A stretch of 64,000 nt of DNA, taken from positions 372,001-436,000 of the forward strand of contig OW569348.1 in assembly GCA_937625935.1 (NCBI GenBank). The letters are read 5' to 3'. Below are positions 18,035 to 28,500 of this stretch, piece by piece. A program made the position numbers and the translations under genes. The notes below the pieces were generated by a model, which had not been told where the DNA came from, searched no databases, and saw nothing but the letters and a program-made list of their open reading frames with translations. Numbering within the stretch: position 1 is the stretch's first letter; every line of letters begins with the position of its first letter. This stretch comes from Tetramitus jugosus (lineage: Eukaryota > Heterolobosea > Eutetramitea > Acrasida > Vahlkampfiidae).

Positions 18035-19963
18035 TTAATCGACGTCCAAGTCTTCAAACTTTGGTTGTGAAGTGCTCTCACCAGTTGCACCGCTTGATGC
18101 TCCCATGTCTGGCATACCGCCGCCACCGCCACCACCTTGGTACATCTTAGAAATGATTGGATTGGCAATTGATTCAAGATCCTTTTGTCTTCTTTCATAT
18201 TCTTCCTTTGATGCATCTGGGTTGTTGTCCAACCAGTGAATGGCATCATCAACAGCCTTCTTCAAGGATTCCTTATCATCTGTAGAGAGCTTGCCACCAA
18301 CATTTGGATCTTCCAAGGTGTTTCTCATTTGGTATGCATAGGATTCCAATCCGTTCTTTGCATTGATCTTTGCCAGGTTCTCTTCATCTTCCTTCTTCAT
18401 CTCTTCTGCCTTTCTCAACATGTCGTCGATTTCCTTTTGGGACAATCTACCCTTGTCGTTGGTAATAGTGATCTTTTCTTCCTTACCAGATGAGGTATCC
18501 TTGGCGGAAACGTTCATGATACCGTTGGCATCCAAGTTGAAGGTGACTTCAATCTTTGGAACACCTCTTGGTGCTGGTGGAATGCCAGACAATTCGAACT
18601 TACCCAAAAGGTTGTTGTCCTTGGTCATAGCTCTCTCACCTTCGAAGACTTGAATCAAGACACCAGGTTGGTTATCAGCATAAGTGGTGAAGGTTTGGGA
18701 CTTCTTGCAAGGAATAGTTGTGTTTCTCTCAATCAACTTGGTCATGACACCACCAGCGGTCTCAATACCCAAAGACAATGGAGCAACATCGATCAACAAG
18801 ACCTTGTCTTGCTTTCCGGTCAATACAGCAGCTTGAACGGCAGCACCATAGGCAACAGCCTCATCAGGGTTGATGTTCTTACACAGTTCCTTGCCATTGA
18901 AGAAATCCTTCAACATTTCTTGGACCTTTGGAATTCTGGTGGAACCACCGACCAAGACGACATCGTGGATTTGACCCTTGTCCAACTTGGAGTCAGTCAA
19001 AACCTTCTTGACTGGTTCCAAGCAAGATCTGAACAGATCAGCGTTCATTTGCTCAAACTTTGCTCTGGTGATTGGGGCCTCAAAGTCGATGTTGTCCATC
19101 AGAGAATCAATTTGAACAGTAGTCTTTGCAGCAGCAGACAGGTTTCTCTTTGCTCTTTCGCAGGCAGTTCTCAATCTTCTCAAGGCTCTTGGATTGTCTG
19201 CCAAATCCTTCTTGTACTTGCGCTTGAATTCATCTCTGAAGAATTCAACCATTCTGTTATCAAAATCTTCACCACCCAAGTGAGTATCACCAGCAGTAGC
19301 CTTGACTTCGAAGACACCATCTTCAATGGACAAGATGGAAACATCGAATGTACCACCACCCAAATCAAAGATCAAGACGTTTCTTTCCCCCTTAGTTTCC
19401 TTGTTCAAACCATAAGCGATAGCAGCAGCGGTTGGTTCGTTGATGATTCTCAACACTTCCAAACCAGCGATTGTACCAGCATCCTTGGTAGCCTGTCTCT
19501 GAGAATCGTTAAAGTAAGCTGGAACAGTGACGACAGCCTTCTTGACAGTTTGACCCAAGTAGCTCTCAGCGCATTCTCTCATCTTGACCAAGATCATGGA
19601 AGAGATTTCTTCTGGGGAAAAGACCTCTTGCTTGCCCTTGAACTCAACTTGAATAAATGGCTTTCCTTGTCTATCAATCACCTTGAATGGCCAGTGCTTC
19701 ATATCTTGTTGTACGTGATGGTCAGAAAAGTTTCTACCAATCAATCTCTTGGCATCGAACACAGTGTTATGTGGGTTCATAGCCACTTGGTTCTTTGCAG
19801 AGTCACCAATCAATCTCTCAGTATCAGTGAACGCAACATAGGATGGAGTCGTTCTGTTACCTTGATCATTTGGAATAATTTCTACAGTATCGTTTTGCCA
19901 TACTCCAACACATGAATATGTGGTACCGAGATCAATACCTATAGCTCCTTGATATTCAGTCAT
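18035..19963 (-). CDS. HSP70: HSP70 chaperone, cytosolic type
   Basis: 642-residue ATP-driven chaperone. All three HSP70 signatures are present: [15 protein letters not shown] near the start, [14 protein letters not shown], and [17 protein letters not shown]. It lacks an organelle presequence, and a [12 protein letters not shown] tail fits the cytosolic/nuclear subfamily. The extreme C-terminus reads FEDLDVD and not the canonical EEVD that binds TPR co-chaperones; the reading frame up to the stop is clean. Heavily biased codon use indicates high expression and creates a long open frame on the opposite strand. Heat-shock-element modules lie about 155-195 bp upstream of the ATG. A BiP-like ER role is excluded by the absence of a signal peptide and KDEL-type tail. 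Confidence 0.97.
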   Translation of the reverse strand: MTEYQGAIGIDLGTTYSCVGVWQNDTVEIIPNDQGNRTTPSYVAFTDTERLIGDSAKNQVAMNPHNTVFDAKRLIGRNFSDHHVQQDMKHWPFKVIDRQGKPFIQVEFKGKQEVFSPEEISSMILVKMRECAESYLGQTVKKAVVTVPAYFNDSQRQATKDAGTIAGLEVLRIINEPTAAAIAYGLNKETKGERNVLIFDLGGGTFDVSILSIEDGVFEVKATAGDTHLGGEDFDNRMVEFFRDEFKRKYKKDLADNPRALRRLRTACERAKRNLSAAAKTTVQIDSLMDNIDFEAPITRAKFEQMNADLFRSCLEPVKKVLTDSKLDKGQIHDVVLVGGSTRIPKVQEMLKDFFNGKELCKNINPDEAVAYGAAVQAAVLTGKQDKVLLIDVAPLSLGIETAGGVMTKLIERNTTIPCKKSQTFTTYADNQPGVLIQVFEGERAMTKDNNLLGKFELSGIPPAPRGVPKIEVTFNLDANGIMNVSAKDTSSGKEEKITITNDKGRLSQKEIDDMLRKAEEMKKEDEENLAKINAKNGLESYAYQMRNTLEDPNVGGKLSTDDKESLKKAVDDAIHWLDNNPDASKEEYERRQKDLESIANPIISKMYQGGGGGGGMPDMGASSGATGESTSQPKFEDLDVD

Positions 19964-20117
19964 CTTCTTGTTTGTTTAGTTTTTGTCTGTACAGGTAGTT
20001 TGTTGTTTTATACAACTCTTATGTTTCTTTTGTTCTAGTGGTTTGATTTTTTGGTTCATATCGCAAGTGACGACCAGTTGTATTTATAGTGGAGGTATTG
20101 TCTGATCTCTTCCTGCA

Positions 20118-20158
20118 TTCCGGATTTCCGGTGAGAATTCCGGAAAGGCTTCCATGAA
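20118..20158 (-). promoter_or_regulatory. Heat-shock-element cluster upstream of HSP70
   Basis: Arrays of TTC/GAA units upstream of the HSP70 start. TTC at 20118 and 20126 is followed by GAATTCCGGAA (20135..20145), which contains a head-to-head GAA-TTC and a correctly spaced TTCnnGAA. After 4 and 3 bases come TTC at 20150 and GAA at 20156. Spacing of the outer units is imperfect, so this is a gapped HSE. HSF binding is expected from the consensus, not shown. Confidence 0.6.
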
Positions 20159-20197
20159 AGTCAAAGCGGAATACAATCGGAATTACTCCAAGTTCCT

Positions 20198-20830
20198 TTA
20201 CTCCGATTGATGTTTACGGTTCAGTTCTTGGATGAATTCATCAACTACACGGCCATTGAACGGTGTTTCGTTGTTCAGGATCGTATAGTCGGCATCCCTT
20301 TGACTCAACTGAATATTGTCTTGCACATTCTGGATATCTGATCTCGTGATCCACACGACAGACACATCATCAAAGCACTTTTCTCCAGCTTTTTTCATGT
20401 ACGCTACCTCAGAATGCAATCGACAATCAGCAATCACAAATTTACTCCAATTCTGTTCCTTGATCTCCCTTTGGATATCATTGAGAACAATCTTGGTCCA
20501 ATAATCAGGATCTTCCTTCCTGGTACGAGCAGCCAATGAAATCAACAGATCTCTCGGTGTGATCTCCTCTGGGTTAGTAGGAAACTGTCCGAATTGAGGA
20601 GGAGAGGAATAATGGGGCAAGAATGAACGGATCGGTGAGTCCTTCTTATCTCGATCATAGAAAAAGCTTTCGTCCAATTGGCTCTCACGTGCGCACACAT
20701 TTTTCATTGTGGTAGCAAAGTTGAACTTGTGGAAGCCATGGTGAGCCACGAGATAATCTGCGATGGTGTCTTTGCCTGATCCGGCTAAACCTGTGAGCAT
20801 GAGAAGCACAGAATGAGATCGCTTGTGCAT
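20198..20830 (-). CDS. Deoxynucleoside-monophosphate-kinase-like P-loop protein
   Basis: 210-residue P-loop NTPase resembling the dNMP kinase family best known from tailed phages and large DNA viruses. Enzymes of the family phosphorylate dNMPs for dNTP supply. Walker A is GLAGSGKDT at residues 14-22. Next comes FHKFNFATTMKNVC, then TPRDLLISLAART, a KFVIADCRLHSEVAYMKK strand-loop typical of the family's NMP-binding/DxR segment, and a C-terminal VVWITRSD strand. The ATG at 20830 (MHKRSHS) is preferred because the upstream extension starts inside A/T-rich leader sequence and the P-loop normally sits close to the N-terminus. The gene has no visible intron. Dephospho-CoA kinase or adenylate-kinase relatives are the alternatives, but the RDLL segment favours dNMP kinase. 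Confidence 0.6.
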   Translation of the reverse strand: MHKRSHSVLLMLTGLAGSGKDTIADYLVAHHGFHKFNFATTMKNVCARESQLDESFFYDRDKKDSPIRSFLPHYSSPPQFGQFPTNPEEITPRDLLISLAARTRKEDPDYWTKIVLNDIQREIKEQNWSKFVIADCRLHSEVAYMKKAGEKCFDDVSVVWITRSDIQNVQDNIQLSQRDADYTILNNETPFNGRVVDEFIQELNRKHQSE

Positions 20831-20955
20831 GGTCTTTCGAATTTCAATTTTGTTTTTTGATGAACCCAAAAAAAGTCCATTTTGATACAAGTTCATTGGG
20901 TGGAATACAATAAAGAAAATACTACTAATTCGCAAAACTGTGAGCTTAACTTCAT

Positions 20956-23943
20956 TTACTCCAATTGGGATGATGCTTGTGGCTCATAAACACGATAAAT
21001 TACGTCAATGTTGGTTTCTGTCTTCTGCTTGCTTCCCACCCAGACTGATACAAGATTGGCATAGTGTTGCTGAACTTGTTCGTCTTCAAATTTGTAACCC
21101 TGTTGGAACATGTGGCTGATTCGAGCCACGATCTCTAGAGTTGGCTGCCTGTCTTTTTGATTCTCCAGATCCTTTAAAATGGTTGGTAAGTGATGCCTGT
21201 GTTCTGGATACTCCTCACAGATTGCCACTAATTTGTTGTACACTCCTTGTAGTACCTCTCCAGTGACTTTGGCAGGTGTTTTACGCAACGCAAAGAAAAT
21301 GTCCAATGCTAACTGAGCACGAACAGATGTGAAATGATGTGGTAGACGTCGCAGCATCTCTCCATCCTTGTTCTTTCTGTGGTAAATCGTCACTGCTTCT
21401 TTGGTGAGTCGATCACCTGAGGCAGTTCTTGCGTCAGGTGTAAATATCGTTCGTCTCTTGAATAAGAACGAGTATCCATCATAATCAAAGTTGAATGGGT
21501 CTCTCTTGAAAAGAAGTGATGCCAGAGTCCAAAGTCCATCGAAGTCTGCCATGACATATAAAATTCGCAGTGCGAGAGCAGCAAGGGTACTGCTAGGAGC
21601 TGAATAGTAATTGGTGAATAGATTGATAATTCCAGCAGAGTCGTTTTCTTTTTGCAGACCACTCAACACTTTCTTCACAATCAAAATGGGTGGTGACTCT
21701 GGTTTCATCTTTGCTAGTATTGGGATGGAAGAAGATGAATAGCCCATGGATGAAAGCACACGAATACAGTAGTAGCAGGTCTGAAGAGACAACTTGTGTG
21801 AAGGGAATAGGCGCTCATGTATCGTCAACAAATATATCATGACATCTGGCGACTTGTACTGATAGCAAGACAATAATAAATATTCCAGATGAGAAGGCTG
21901 GGCTATTATCTTGTTGTCTGCCATTTGTTTGATCAGATCATAACATCCCATATTTGGATTCACTTTGAATCGCAGGTACGCACGGAACAAGTACTTGTAA
22001 TATCGGAATGTTATCTTTTCAGGACCCAATAGTGACATTTCTTCTTCAAATAGTGCTGTAGCATGGCGTATACTGTAGTATGTTGAAACATAGAATACTT
22101 CAAACCGAGTAGACTCTGTGATTGGCAATCCCTGAAGACTCATGATATGCAATATTTCATTCACTCGCTTCAGATCCTTTGCTGACGCAAGTGCTCTAAT
22201 ACTGGTATTGAATTGTTCAATCTTCCTCTCAACACTTAATTGATCTTCGCTCTTGAGTTGCTCAGGTGGTATATTCTTAAATTTGCTCAACAGGTCTTTC
22301 AGGGTATTTCTATTCAAATCGGCTTTATCCAGCGATTGAATCAATGTTTGTGTCAATGCTAATGTTAGTTCCATATTAGGATACATTTTGTACACAATCA
22401 ACAGCCATTGAACACACTTTTCGACATCGCCCTCCTTTAGTTGCTTGTAAATTGCGGGAATGGTTTGTGGTCGAGGAGTATAACCGTACTTGCGCATCGA
22501 ATATAATAAAGCAATGGATTTGGAGTACTCGCCTTCACTAACCAATACATTTAACATGGTTGAAGCTACCTCCTCAGATGGAACAATATTGTTATTAATC
22601 ATTTGTCTGAACAACATCTCAGCTTGAGCAATATTGAGCTTGGCACAACATGCTTCAATTACAACTCGATATAGGTAGTCACTCTGCATCTGAGTGTTGT
22701 ACTTGTGCAGAGTATTAATAAATTCGATGGCACTCTCAATCTTTCCCAATCGCGTATAGGACGACACGAGCACATAGTAAGTGTTTGGCCACCACAAGTG
22801 TGCCTGCGAGGAATCAGATAGCAGTTCAATCACCGATTCAAATCGAAATAGTTTAAACAACACACCAGCAAACACTGCCAATGAATCAACATCTACGTCA
22901 TGCGGGAAGAATCGTTTCCTATTTTGTTCAAACACTTGTTTGGCTCGGTCCACATCTCCCACTTGTCCATATGCAAAAATCATGGCATCATGATCCAATT
23001 TCGTTGGTTCCTCAATGCTATCAAAGTACGCCTTTGCGGACTCAATTCCACTCTTTTGTGCCAAACAAACAGTTTTTGAATCGTATAATTGAGATTTGAG
23101 AGAAGCAAATGGATCAGGAGAGTGTCTCCTGTTGCTTGAATGTTCGGTTCGATTGCTGGTTGCCAATGTCAATGTCGATGATGACGATAATCTCGACTTG
23201 TGTGGATCAGAAGCTGCCATGACCCACGGAGCACTCAAAATGTCACTTCCTTCACCATGTTGAAGATTCATTCCATTGCGCACAACTGCCATTTTTTCAA
23301 TCTCATCCAAAAATTCACTTTCATCTTCATCCGTCTTGTGCTTCTTGATACTCTGTTCATTGTACTCTTCATGCTCTTCGAACCAACTATCAAACATGTC
23401 AAAATCTTCACCTGTTCCATCATCAATCATTGGAATCGCATCCTTCTTCTTCTTTTTTGTTTTATTGTTGTTATTTTTATTGTTATTGTTGAGTTTGCTA
23501 TTGTATGGTTTGTTGCTTTGTTGTGGTTGATATTTTGTTTTAATGTCATTGCTATTGTTTTTGTTCATATTGTTATTCTTATGATTATTCTTGTCATTGT
23601 TGTTGTTCCTTGAGTGATTGATGGTCATCGTGTTTGGATCAACTAATCCTGTTTTCTTATTATTCACATTCTTTTTCGTATGATTATTCAACGTTATGTG
23701 CTTGACATCCTCATCAACAATATCAGCTGCAGAATCATCATTCTCTATTCTAATAATGTTCCTTTTCTTTTTCTTGATTTTTGTTGAATCATCATTCGCA
23801 GTAGTTGGTTGCAGAATAGAGAAGGAAGAATGATAGGATCGAGTGGTAGCTATGTGGTATTGAGGATGACGATAATGAGTATGATGATGACTCAGACACC
23901 ATTGAACAATGTTTCTCGAACCCACTTGCAATTGCATTTTCAC
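20956..23943 (-). CDS. Mitochondrial PPR-repeat protein
   Basis: 995 residues. The N-terminus (MKMQLQVGSRNIVQWCLSHH, then RSYHSSFSIL) is basic, Ser/His-rich and without acids for 50 residues, as in a mitochondrial presequence. A second ATG two codons later (23937) could be the real start. Residues about 60-200 are Asn/Lys-rich low complexity. From about residue 315 to 520 there are consecutive 35-residue helical repeats of the pentatricopeptide type, for example TYYVLVSSYTRLGKIESAIE, DYLYRVVIEACCAKLNIAQA and TMLNVLVSEGEYSKSIALLY. Further helical, less regular repeats follow. PPR proteins bind organellar RNA for processing, editing or translation. No DYW/E or endonuclease (MRPP3) domain is visible. 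The target RNA is unknown. Confidence 0.75.
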   Translation of the reverse strand: MKMQLQVGSRNIVQWCLSHHHTHYRHPQYHIATTRSYHSSFSILQPTTANDDSTKIKKKKRNIIRIENDDSAADIVDEDVKHITLNNHTKKNVNNKKTGLVDPNTMTINHSRNNNNDKNNHKNNNMNKNNSNDIKTKYQPQQSNKPYNSKLNNNNKNNNNKTKKKKKDAIPMIDDGTGEDFDMFDSWFEEHEEYNEQSIKKHKTDEDESEFLDEIEKMAVVRNGMNLQHGEGSDILSAPWVMAASDPHKSRLSSSSTLTLATSNRTEHSSNRRHSPDPFASLKSQLYDSKTVCLAQKSGIESAKAYFDSIEEPTKLDHDAMIFAYGQVGDVDRAKQVFEQNRKRFFPHDVDVDSLAVFAGVLFKLFRFESVIELLSDSSQAHLWWPNTYYVLVSSYTRLGKIESAIEFINTLHKYNTQMQSDYLYRVVIEACCAKLNIAQAEMLFRQMINNNIVPSEEVASTMLNVLVSEGEYSKSIALLYSMRKYGYTPRPQTIPAIYKQLKEGDVEKCVQWLLIVYKMYPNMELTLALTQTLIQSLDKADLNRNTLKDLLSKFKNIPPEQLKSEDQLSVERKIEQFNTSIRALASAKDLKRVNEILHIMSLQGLPITESTRFEVFYVSTYYSIRHATALFEEEMSLLGPEKITFRYYKYLFRAYLRFKVNPNMGCYDLIKQMADNKIIAQPSHLEYLLLSCYQYKSPDVMIYLLTIHERLFPSHKLSLQTCYYCIRVLSSMGYSSSSIPILAKMKPESPPILIVKKVLSGLQKENDSAGIINLFTNYYSAPSSTLAALALRILYVMADFDGLWTLASLLFKRDPFNFDYDGYSFLFKRRTIFTPDARTASGDRLTKEAVTIYHRKNKDGEMLRRLPHHFTSVRAQLALDIFFALRKTPAKVTGEVLQGVYNKLVAICEEYPEHRHHLPTILKDLENQKDRQPTLEIVARISHMFQQGYKFEDEQVQQHYANLVSVWVGSKQKTETNIDVIYRVYEPQASSQLE

Positions 23944-24082
23944 ACAAAAAAATGTTGTTTGTGCAATTTTCTCCCCAACAACGAGAGATTGAAAAAACCA
24001 AAGTGGTTGTCATTGAAGGCTCAATCTCACACTCTCACCACCAAGAAAAAAAAAAATTATCCACCACGAACAACAAACAACC

Positions 24083-25432
24083 ATGTGGAATCAAAGGAAT
24101 CGATTTCTCAACAAAGCTCTCTCATTGCAACTGTGCAATCAGTCAACCACAACTATACGAACATTCCAATCATCATGCAATAGTAACTCTCTACGATTAC
24201 AACAACAACAACCATTTTTGCAATCTTCTTGTGCAGTGAGACACTATGCCACCGCAACACCAGCAGCATCCTCTAAACCTTCTCAACCTTCTAAACCTTC
24301 CAAAATTAAAAAGGTTGATTTTTCATCGAATAGCTCTTCTGATGACTCGGATTCATCATCAGGCGAAGAACGATCATCACGCTTCTCCACTACGAAAATC
24401 ATTGTGATTGGTTCGATTGTTCTCGTAGCATTCGTCGCACTATCAGAGGTTAATTATTATATGATGCCAGAGGCGAGTCTAGGTAACATTTGGAGAAAAC
24501 TTGTTTATGGTGATCCATTTAGGAATTATGTGAGTATGATTCGTGGTAGAGTACTGTACATGACACTGCCTACAAAGTATCACATTGCAGAGACTCCGGC
24601 AGAGATGGCTGGTGTGACTCATTCATCAGTAAATGGTGGTGGTGTTGATGGTGATAGTCATGTTGATGATGTTGATGATGAGAGAGTTGTGTTCATTTCG
24701 GTCGAAAGAGGATTTCACTTGGTTGTGCCAAAGCACTTTGTACCACTGGGGTTGGAAGTCAAGGAACAGAACTCTAACATTAGAGGATATGGTTCCGTGA
24801 GTGCACGAGATATTATTGGTAATGGATTGAGTGTGGAGTGGCAGCGTGCGGCACCATTGTTTGACAAGACTCAATTGTCTGTCTATACACCAAAGAAGGA
24901 AGCACTGGAGCACATTGCTCACTACTTCTTGGATCAGTTGAATGGTGTCATGGACAGTGTTCATGTCCAAAGAATTGAATACTTGCCATCTTCTGCAAGA
25001 GTTGCCAAAGAGAATGAAGAAGCAACTTCACCACAACCATTGGATTCTGTTCCCTATTTCAAGGAAAAGAAGCGTCACCATGATGACTTGTTGATTGTGG
25101 TGACCAATTCCAAGAAGGGATCCATGTCTGGATGGCAAGGTCATTTATTCTCCATGGAATATCCCTATGTCTACCGAATGACTCTCGATATGTCTGCCAA
25201 TGTATTACAGTTTGGACAAAACCACAAGATGGACAAGGATGGAAAGTCTATTGCGACGAGGGAAGAGCTGGACAAAGTTGCTTCATCATTCACCAAAGTG
25301 AAGAAACTTCACCCAATTATCAAGGAAAACTTTGAGTATGCTCCTTCGGATCCGACACAAATCAGCAAGCAACTTCGTAACGAATTACTGGCTGCTCACT
25401 TCAACAGCTTCCACACAATACCATCCAAATAA
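24083..25432 (+). CDS. Predicted mitochondrial membrane protein, function unknown
   Basis: 449 residues beginning MWNQRNRFLNKALSLQLCNQ. The first 55 residues are basic and Ser/Gln-rich ending in AVRHYATATPAAS, a convincing presequence. An acidic Ser-rich linker (about 75-100) precedes one membrane segment (KIIVIGSIVLVAFVALSEV, about 108-127). The remaining 320 residues are soluble mixed alpha/beta with no family I recognise; the topology (presequence, one span, large C-terminal domain) resembles inner-membrane assembly or import factors such as Tim21-like proteins, but no specific motif supports that. It is divergent from the PPR gene with 139 bp between starts, so both may share a promoter. 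Confidence 0.7.
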   Translation: MWNQRNRFLNKALSLQLCNQSTTTIRTFQSSCNSNSLRLQQQQPFLQSSCAVRHYATATPAASSKPSQPSKPSKIKKVDFSSNSSSDDSDSSSGEERSSRFSTTKIIVIGSIVLVAFVALSEVNYYMMPEASLGNIWRKLVYGDPFRNYVSMIRGRVLYMTLPTKYHIAETPAEMAGVTHSSVNGGGVDGDSHVDDVDDERVVFISVERGFHLVVPKHFVPLGLEVKEQNSNIRGYGSVSARDIIGNGLSVEWQRAAPLFDKTQLSVYTPKKEALEHIAHYFLDQLNGVMDSVHVQRIEYLPSSARVAKENEEATSPQPLDSVPYFKEKKRHHDDLLIVVTNSKKGSMSGWQGHLFSMEYPYVYRMTLDMSANVLQFGQNHKMDKDGKSIATREELDKVASSFTKVKKLHPIIKENFEYAPSDPTQISKQLRNELLAAHFNSFHTIPSK

Positions 25433-25582
25433 GCATCAAACACATAAAATGATAGGGGTAATGGTTCCAGAGCGAGTTTTTTCTGGAAGTCAAAATAAAA
25501 AGCAGCGTCGACTTCAACAAAAACACACACGGTATTCATCGAGGAATCAAAAAAAACTGGTGAAAGCTTTTGGTGTTCATTC

Positions 25583-28500
25583 ATGTTCAACAATCATCCC
25601 ATCAACAACAACAATAACAACAACAATAATGCTGCCCCCAACAGCAGCAACCACACAACTGCCTACGAGGATGAATCTCACTTGCTCAACTCTGATCTCG
25701 TTCGAACTGTTCATCAGAGTGAAATTGAACGAGAAGTGATTCAACAAGTGGAAGAACAGGAGAGAGAAGCACGTGAACAACAAATCACAACGTTGAATCA
25801 ATTGAAACAACAAGAGTCCATTCTCAGACAACAGATTGTTGCCATGGAAAATGCAGAGATCTTATCGGGACGTAACAAGCCATCTGCAGAGCACAGAAAG
25901 AAGCGAAATCGGTTGAATGAGTTGCAAGATCGAATCAAAGACTTGGAAATTAGTGTTGATTTGAGTGGTTCTGTCTCATTGACAACACCAACAACAAGCG
26001 ACATGACCATCGGTCAAGCGAGTGGTAGTAGTAATCGTAGCAGTGGTATTGGTGATGCAAGTCGTACTGGTAGGGGAGGAAACGCATTACAGCAACATGT
26101 TTTACAGCAACAACTCAGCTCGGAGGAACAATTGGTGAAGAGAGGTATGATGACTCCATTCGACATGCAAAACATTAGAAGCAGGATTACACAGGCAACA
26201 CAAAGCATTCCCGAGAAGAGATCAGTAGTTTTGTTGGATGAAAGCGCAGAGCCTAATGCTGGTACGAGTATTATGCACATGGATCAACATCGAAGCAGTT
26301 CGAGCCAAAAGGAACTCTTGAAACAAATGCAGATGCTGCGGAAGAAGCAGAGTCGTGTACAAGAAAAGTCGAAAAAGCAAAAGACTCGAACGAGAGAAAT
26401 GACCATTGATGTGAGCAAGGCACAATCCAAGCGAAGAAAAACTGAGTCATCGCCTTCTTCTTCTTCTTCGGCAACAACACCGATGAGTGATGAATACAAT
26501 GATAATGGAGACCAAGAGTACACACCAGTTTCAGCATCTTCGCGAATAACAAGGGGTAGAGCTGCTGCAACAGCCAAGAGTAACTATTCTGAATCAGACG
26601 ATTCAGGCGACAAAGAAGAAAAAACAGGAGATGATGACTATACTTATGATGAAGAGGACGAAGATAACGACATGTATGCAAATGTTGATGATGATGACGA
26701 CGATGATGACGAGTATGATGATGAAGATGATGATGTTGAATCACCCAATTCAAAAAAACGAGGCAAAAAGCGAGTTGGAAAGAAGAGAGGTGAACCAATT
26801 GATGATACCGATGATTATGTGTATCTGAACAGAGTTAAAGTGTTCGATATGCTCAACTTGGGCAAGAATATTTATGTTGAGGGATTGTCCGTACCAGAAC
26901 TAATCTGGAATCGATTGTACGACTATCAGAAAACTTGTTTGAAGTGGTTATGGCAACTTCATCAGCAGGGTGCTGGAGGAATATTGGGTGATGAGATGGG
27001 CTTGGGTAAAACTGTACAGATATGCTCCTATTTGGCAGCATTGGACCACTCGGGTCAATTCAAGCCAACATTGATCGTTTGTCCTGCGACTGTGATGAAA
27101 CAATGGGTTCGCGAGTTTCACACATGGTGGCCTCGATTCCGCGTCGGTATTTTCCATTCGTCCTCTACACAGTCAAAGGAGCGAGTATTGAAAAAGATTC
27201 ATGGCAATCCTCATGGTATTCTCATTACGACATACGAGTCCATCCGTATCAATCAATCAGACTTGGTTGATTTGGAATGGGGTAGCGTTGTATTGGATGA
27301 AGGTCATCGAATACGTAATCCCGATTCGGAGATCACGTTGGCCTGTAAGCGTTTTGAAACACCTCATCGAATCATTTTGAGTGGAACTCCCATTCAAAAT
27401 AACTTGAAAGAGTTATGGAGTTTGTTTGATTTTGTTTTTCCTGGTAAGTTAGGTACTCTACCAGTGTTCCAAACACAATTCGGTATTCCTATATCTATTG
27501 GTGGCTACTCGAACGCATCTAGTTTCCAGGTACAGACTGCCTATAAGTGTGCTGTCGTACTTCGTGAGTTAATATCTCCCTTTTTGTTGAGACGTATGAA
27601 AAGAGATGTTCAAACTCAACTTCCACACAAGGATGAACAAGTATTATTCTGTAAGCTAACTGAGGAGCAAGTGATACACTATTACAACTATGTGAGATCT
27701 CAAGAGGTTAAGAAGGCGTTATCAGGACAACGACTTCTCTTCGGATCAATCCAGTACCTCCGTCAATTGTGCAATCATCTCGATCTTGTTGAAAAAGAAC
27801 CAAGTGATGATGATTATGGAGTTGCGAGCCGAAGTGGTAAAATGAAAGTAATCGAACAATTGCTTCCGTTGTGGAAACAACAAGGTCATAGAGCTTTAAT
27901 TTTTTCACAAAGCAGACGGATGCTCGATATTTTGGAAAAGTATGTCAAGAGTCAAAATTATACGTACTTTAGAATGGACGGTACTACGTCTGTTCAAGCT
28001 CGTATGCCAATGATTGACCAATTTAACGAGGATAGTAACGTGTTCCTGTTTCTGTTGACAACCAAGGTGGGAGGTATTGGTATCAATCTCATTGGAGCAA
28101 ACAGAATTATCCTGTATGACCCGGATTGGAATCCCTCAACTGATCTTCAAGCTCTAGAAAGAGCATGGAGAGTGGGACAAACAAGACAAGTGACTGTGTA
28201 TCGGTTAATGACAAGTGGTACGATCGAAGAGAAAATGTATCACAGACAAATTTTCAAACAATTTTTAACAAACAAGATTTTGAAAGATCCCAGACAGAGG
28301 CGATTCTTCAAATCGAACGAACTCTATGAATTGTTTCGCATGGGAGCTGAATATGATCCAATTATTAAGAAGTTGATTGGTTTGACGCCTGTTGATCCAA
28401 GTGAGAGTGAACGTCAAGCTGAAGATAAGCGAAAGAATCGATCGACGGAAACAGGTCGACTATTCGGAAGTTTTGGAAGTGAAATATTCACTACAAAGAT

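Noticed and set aside
18650-19915. 421-codon open frame opposite HSP70
   Set aside because: Antisense open frames opposite HSP70 genes are a well-known codon-bias artefact; no domain or suitable leader is present.
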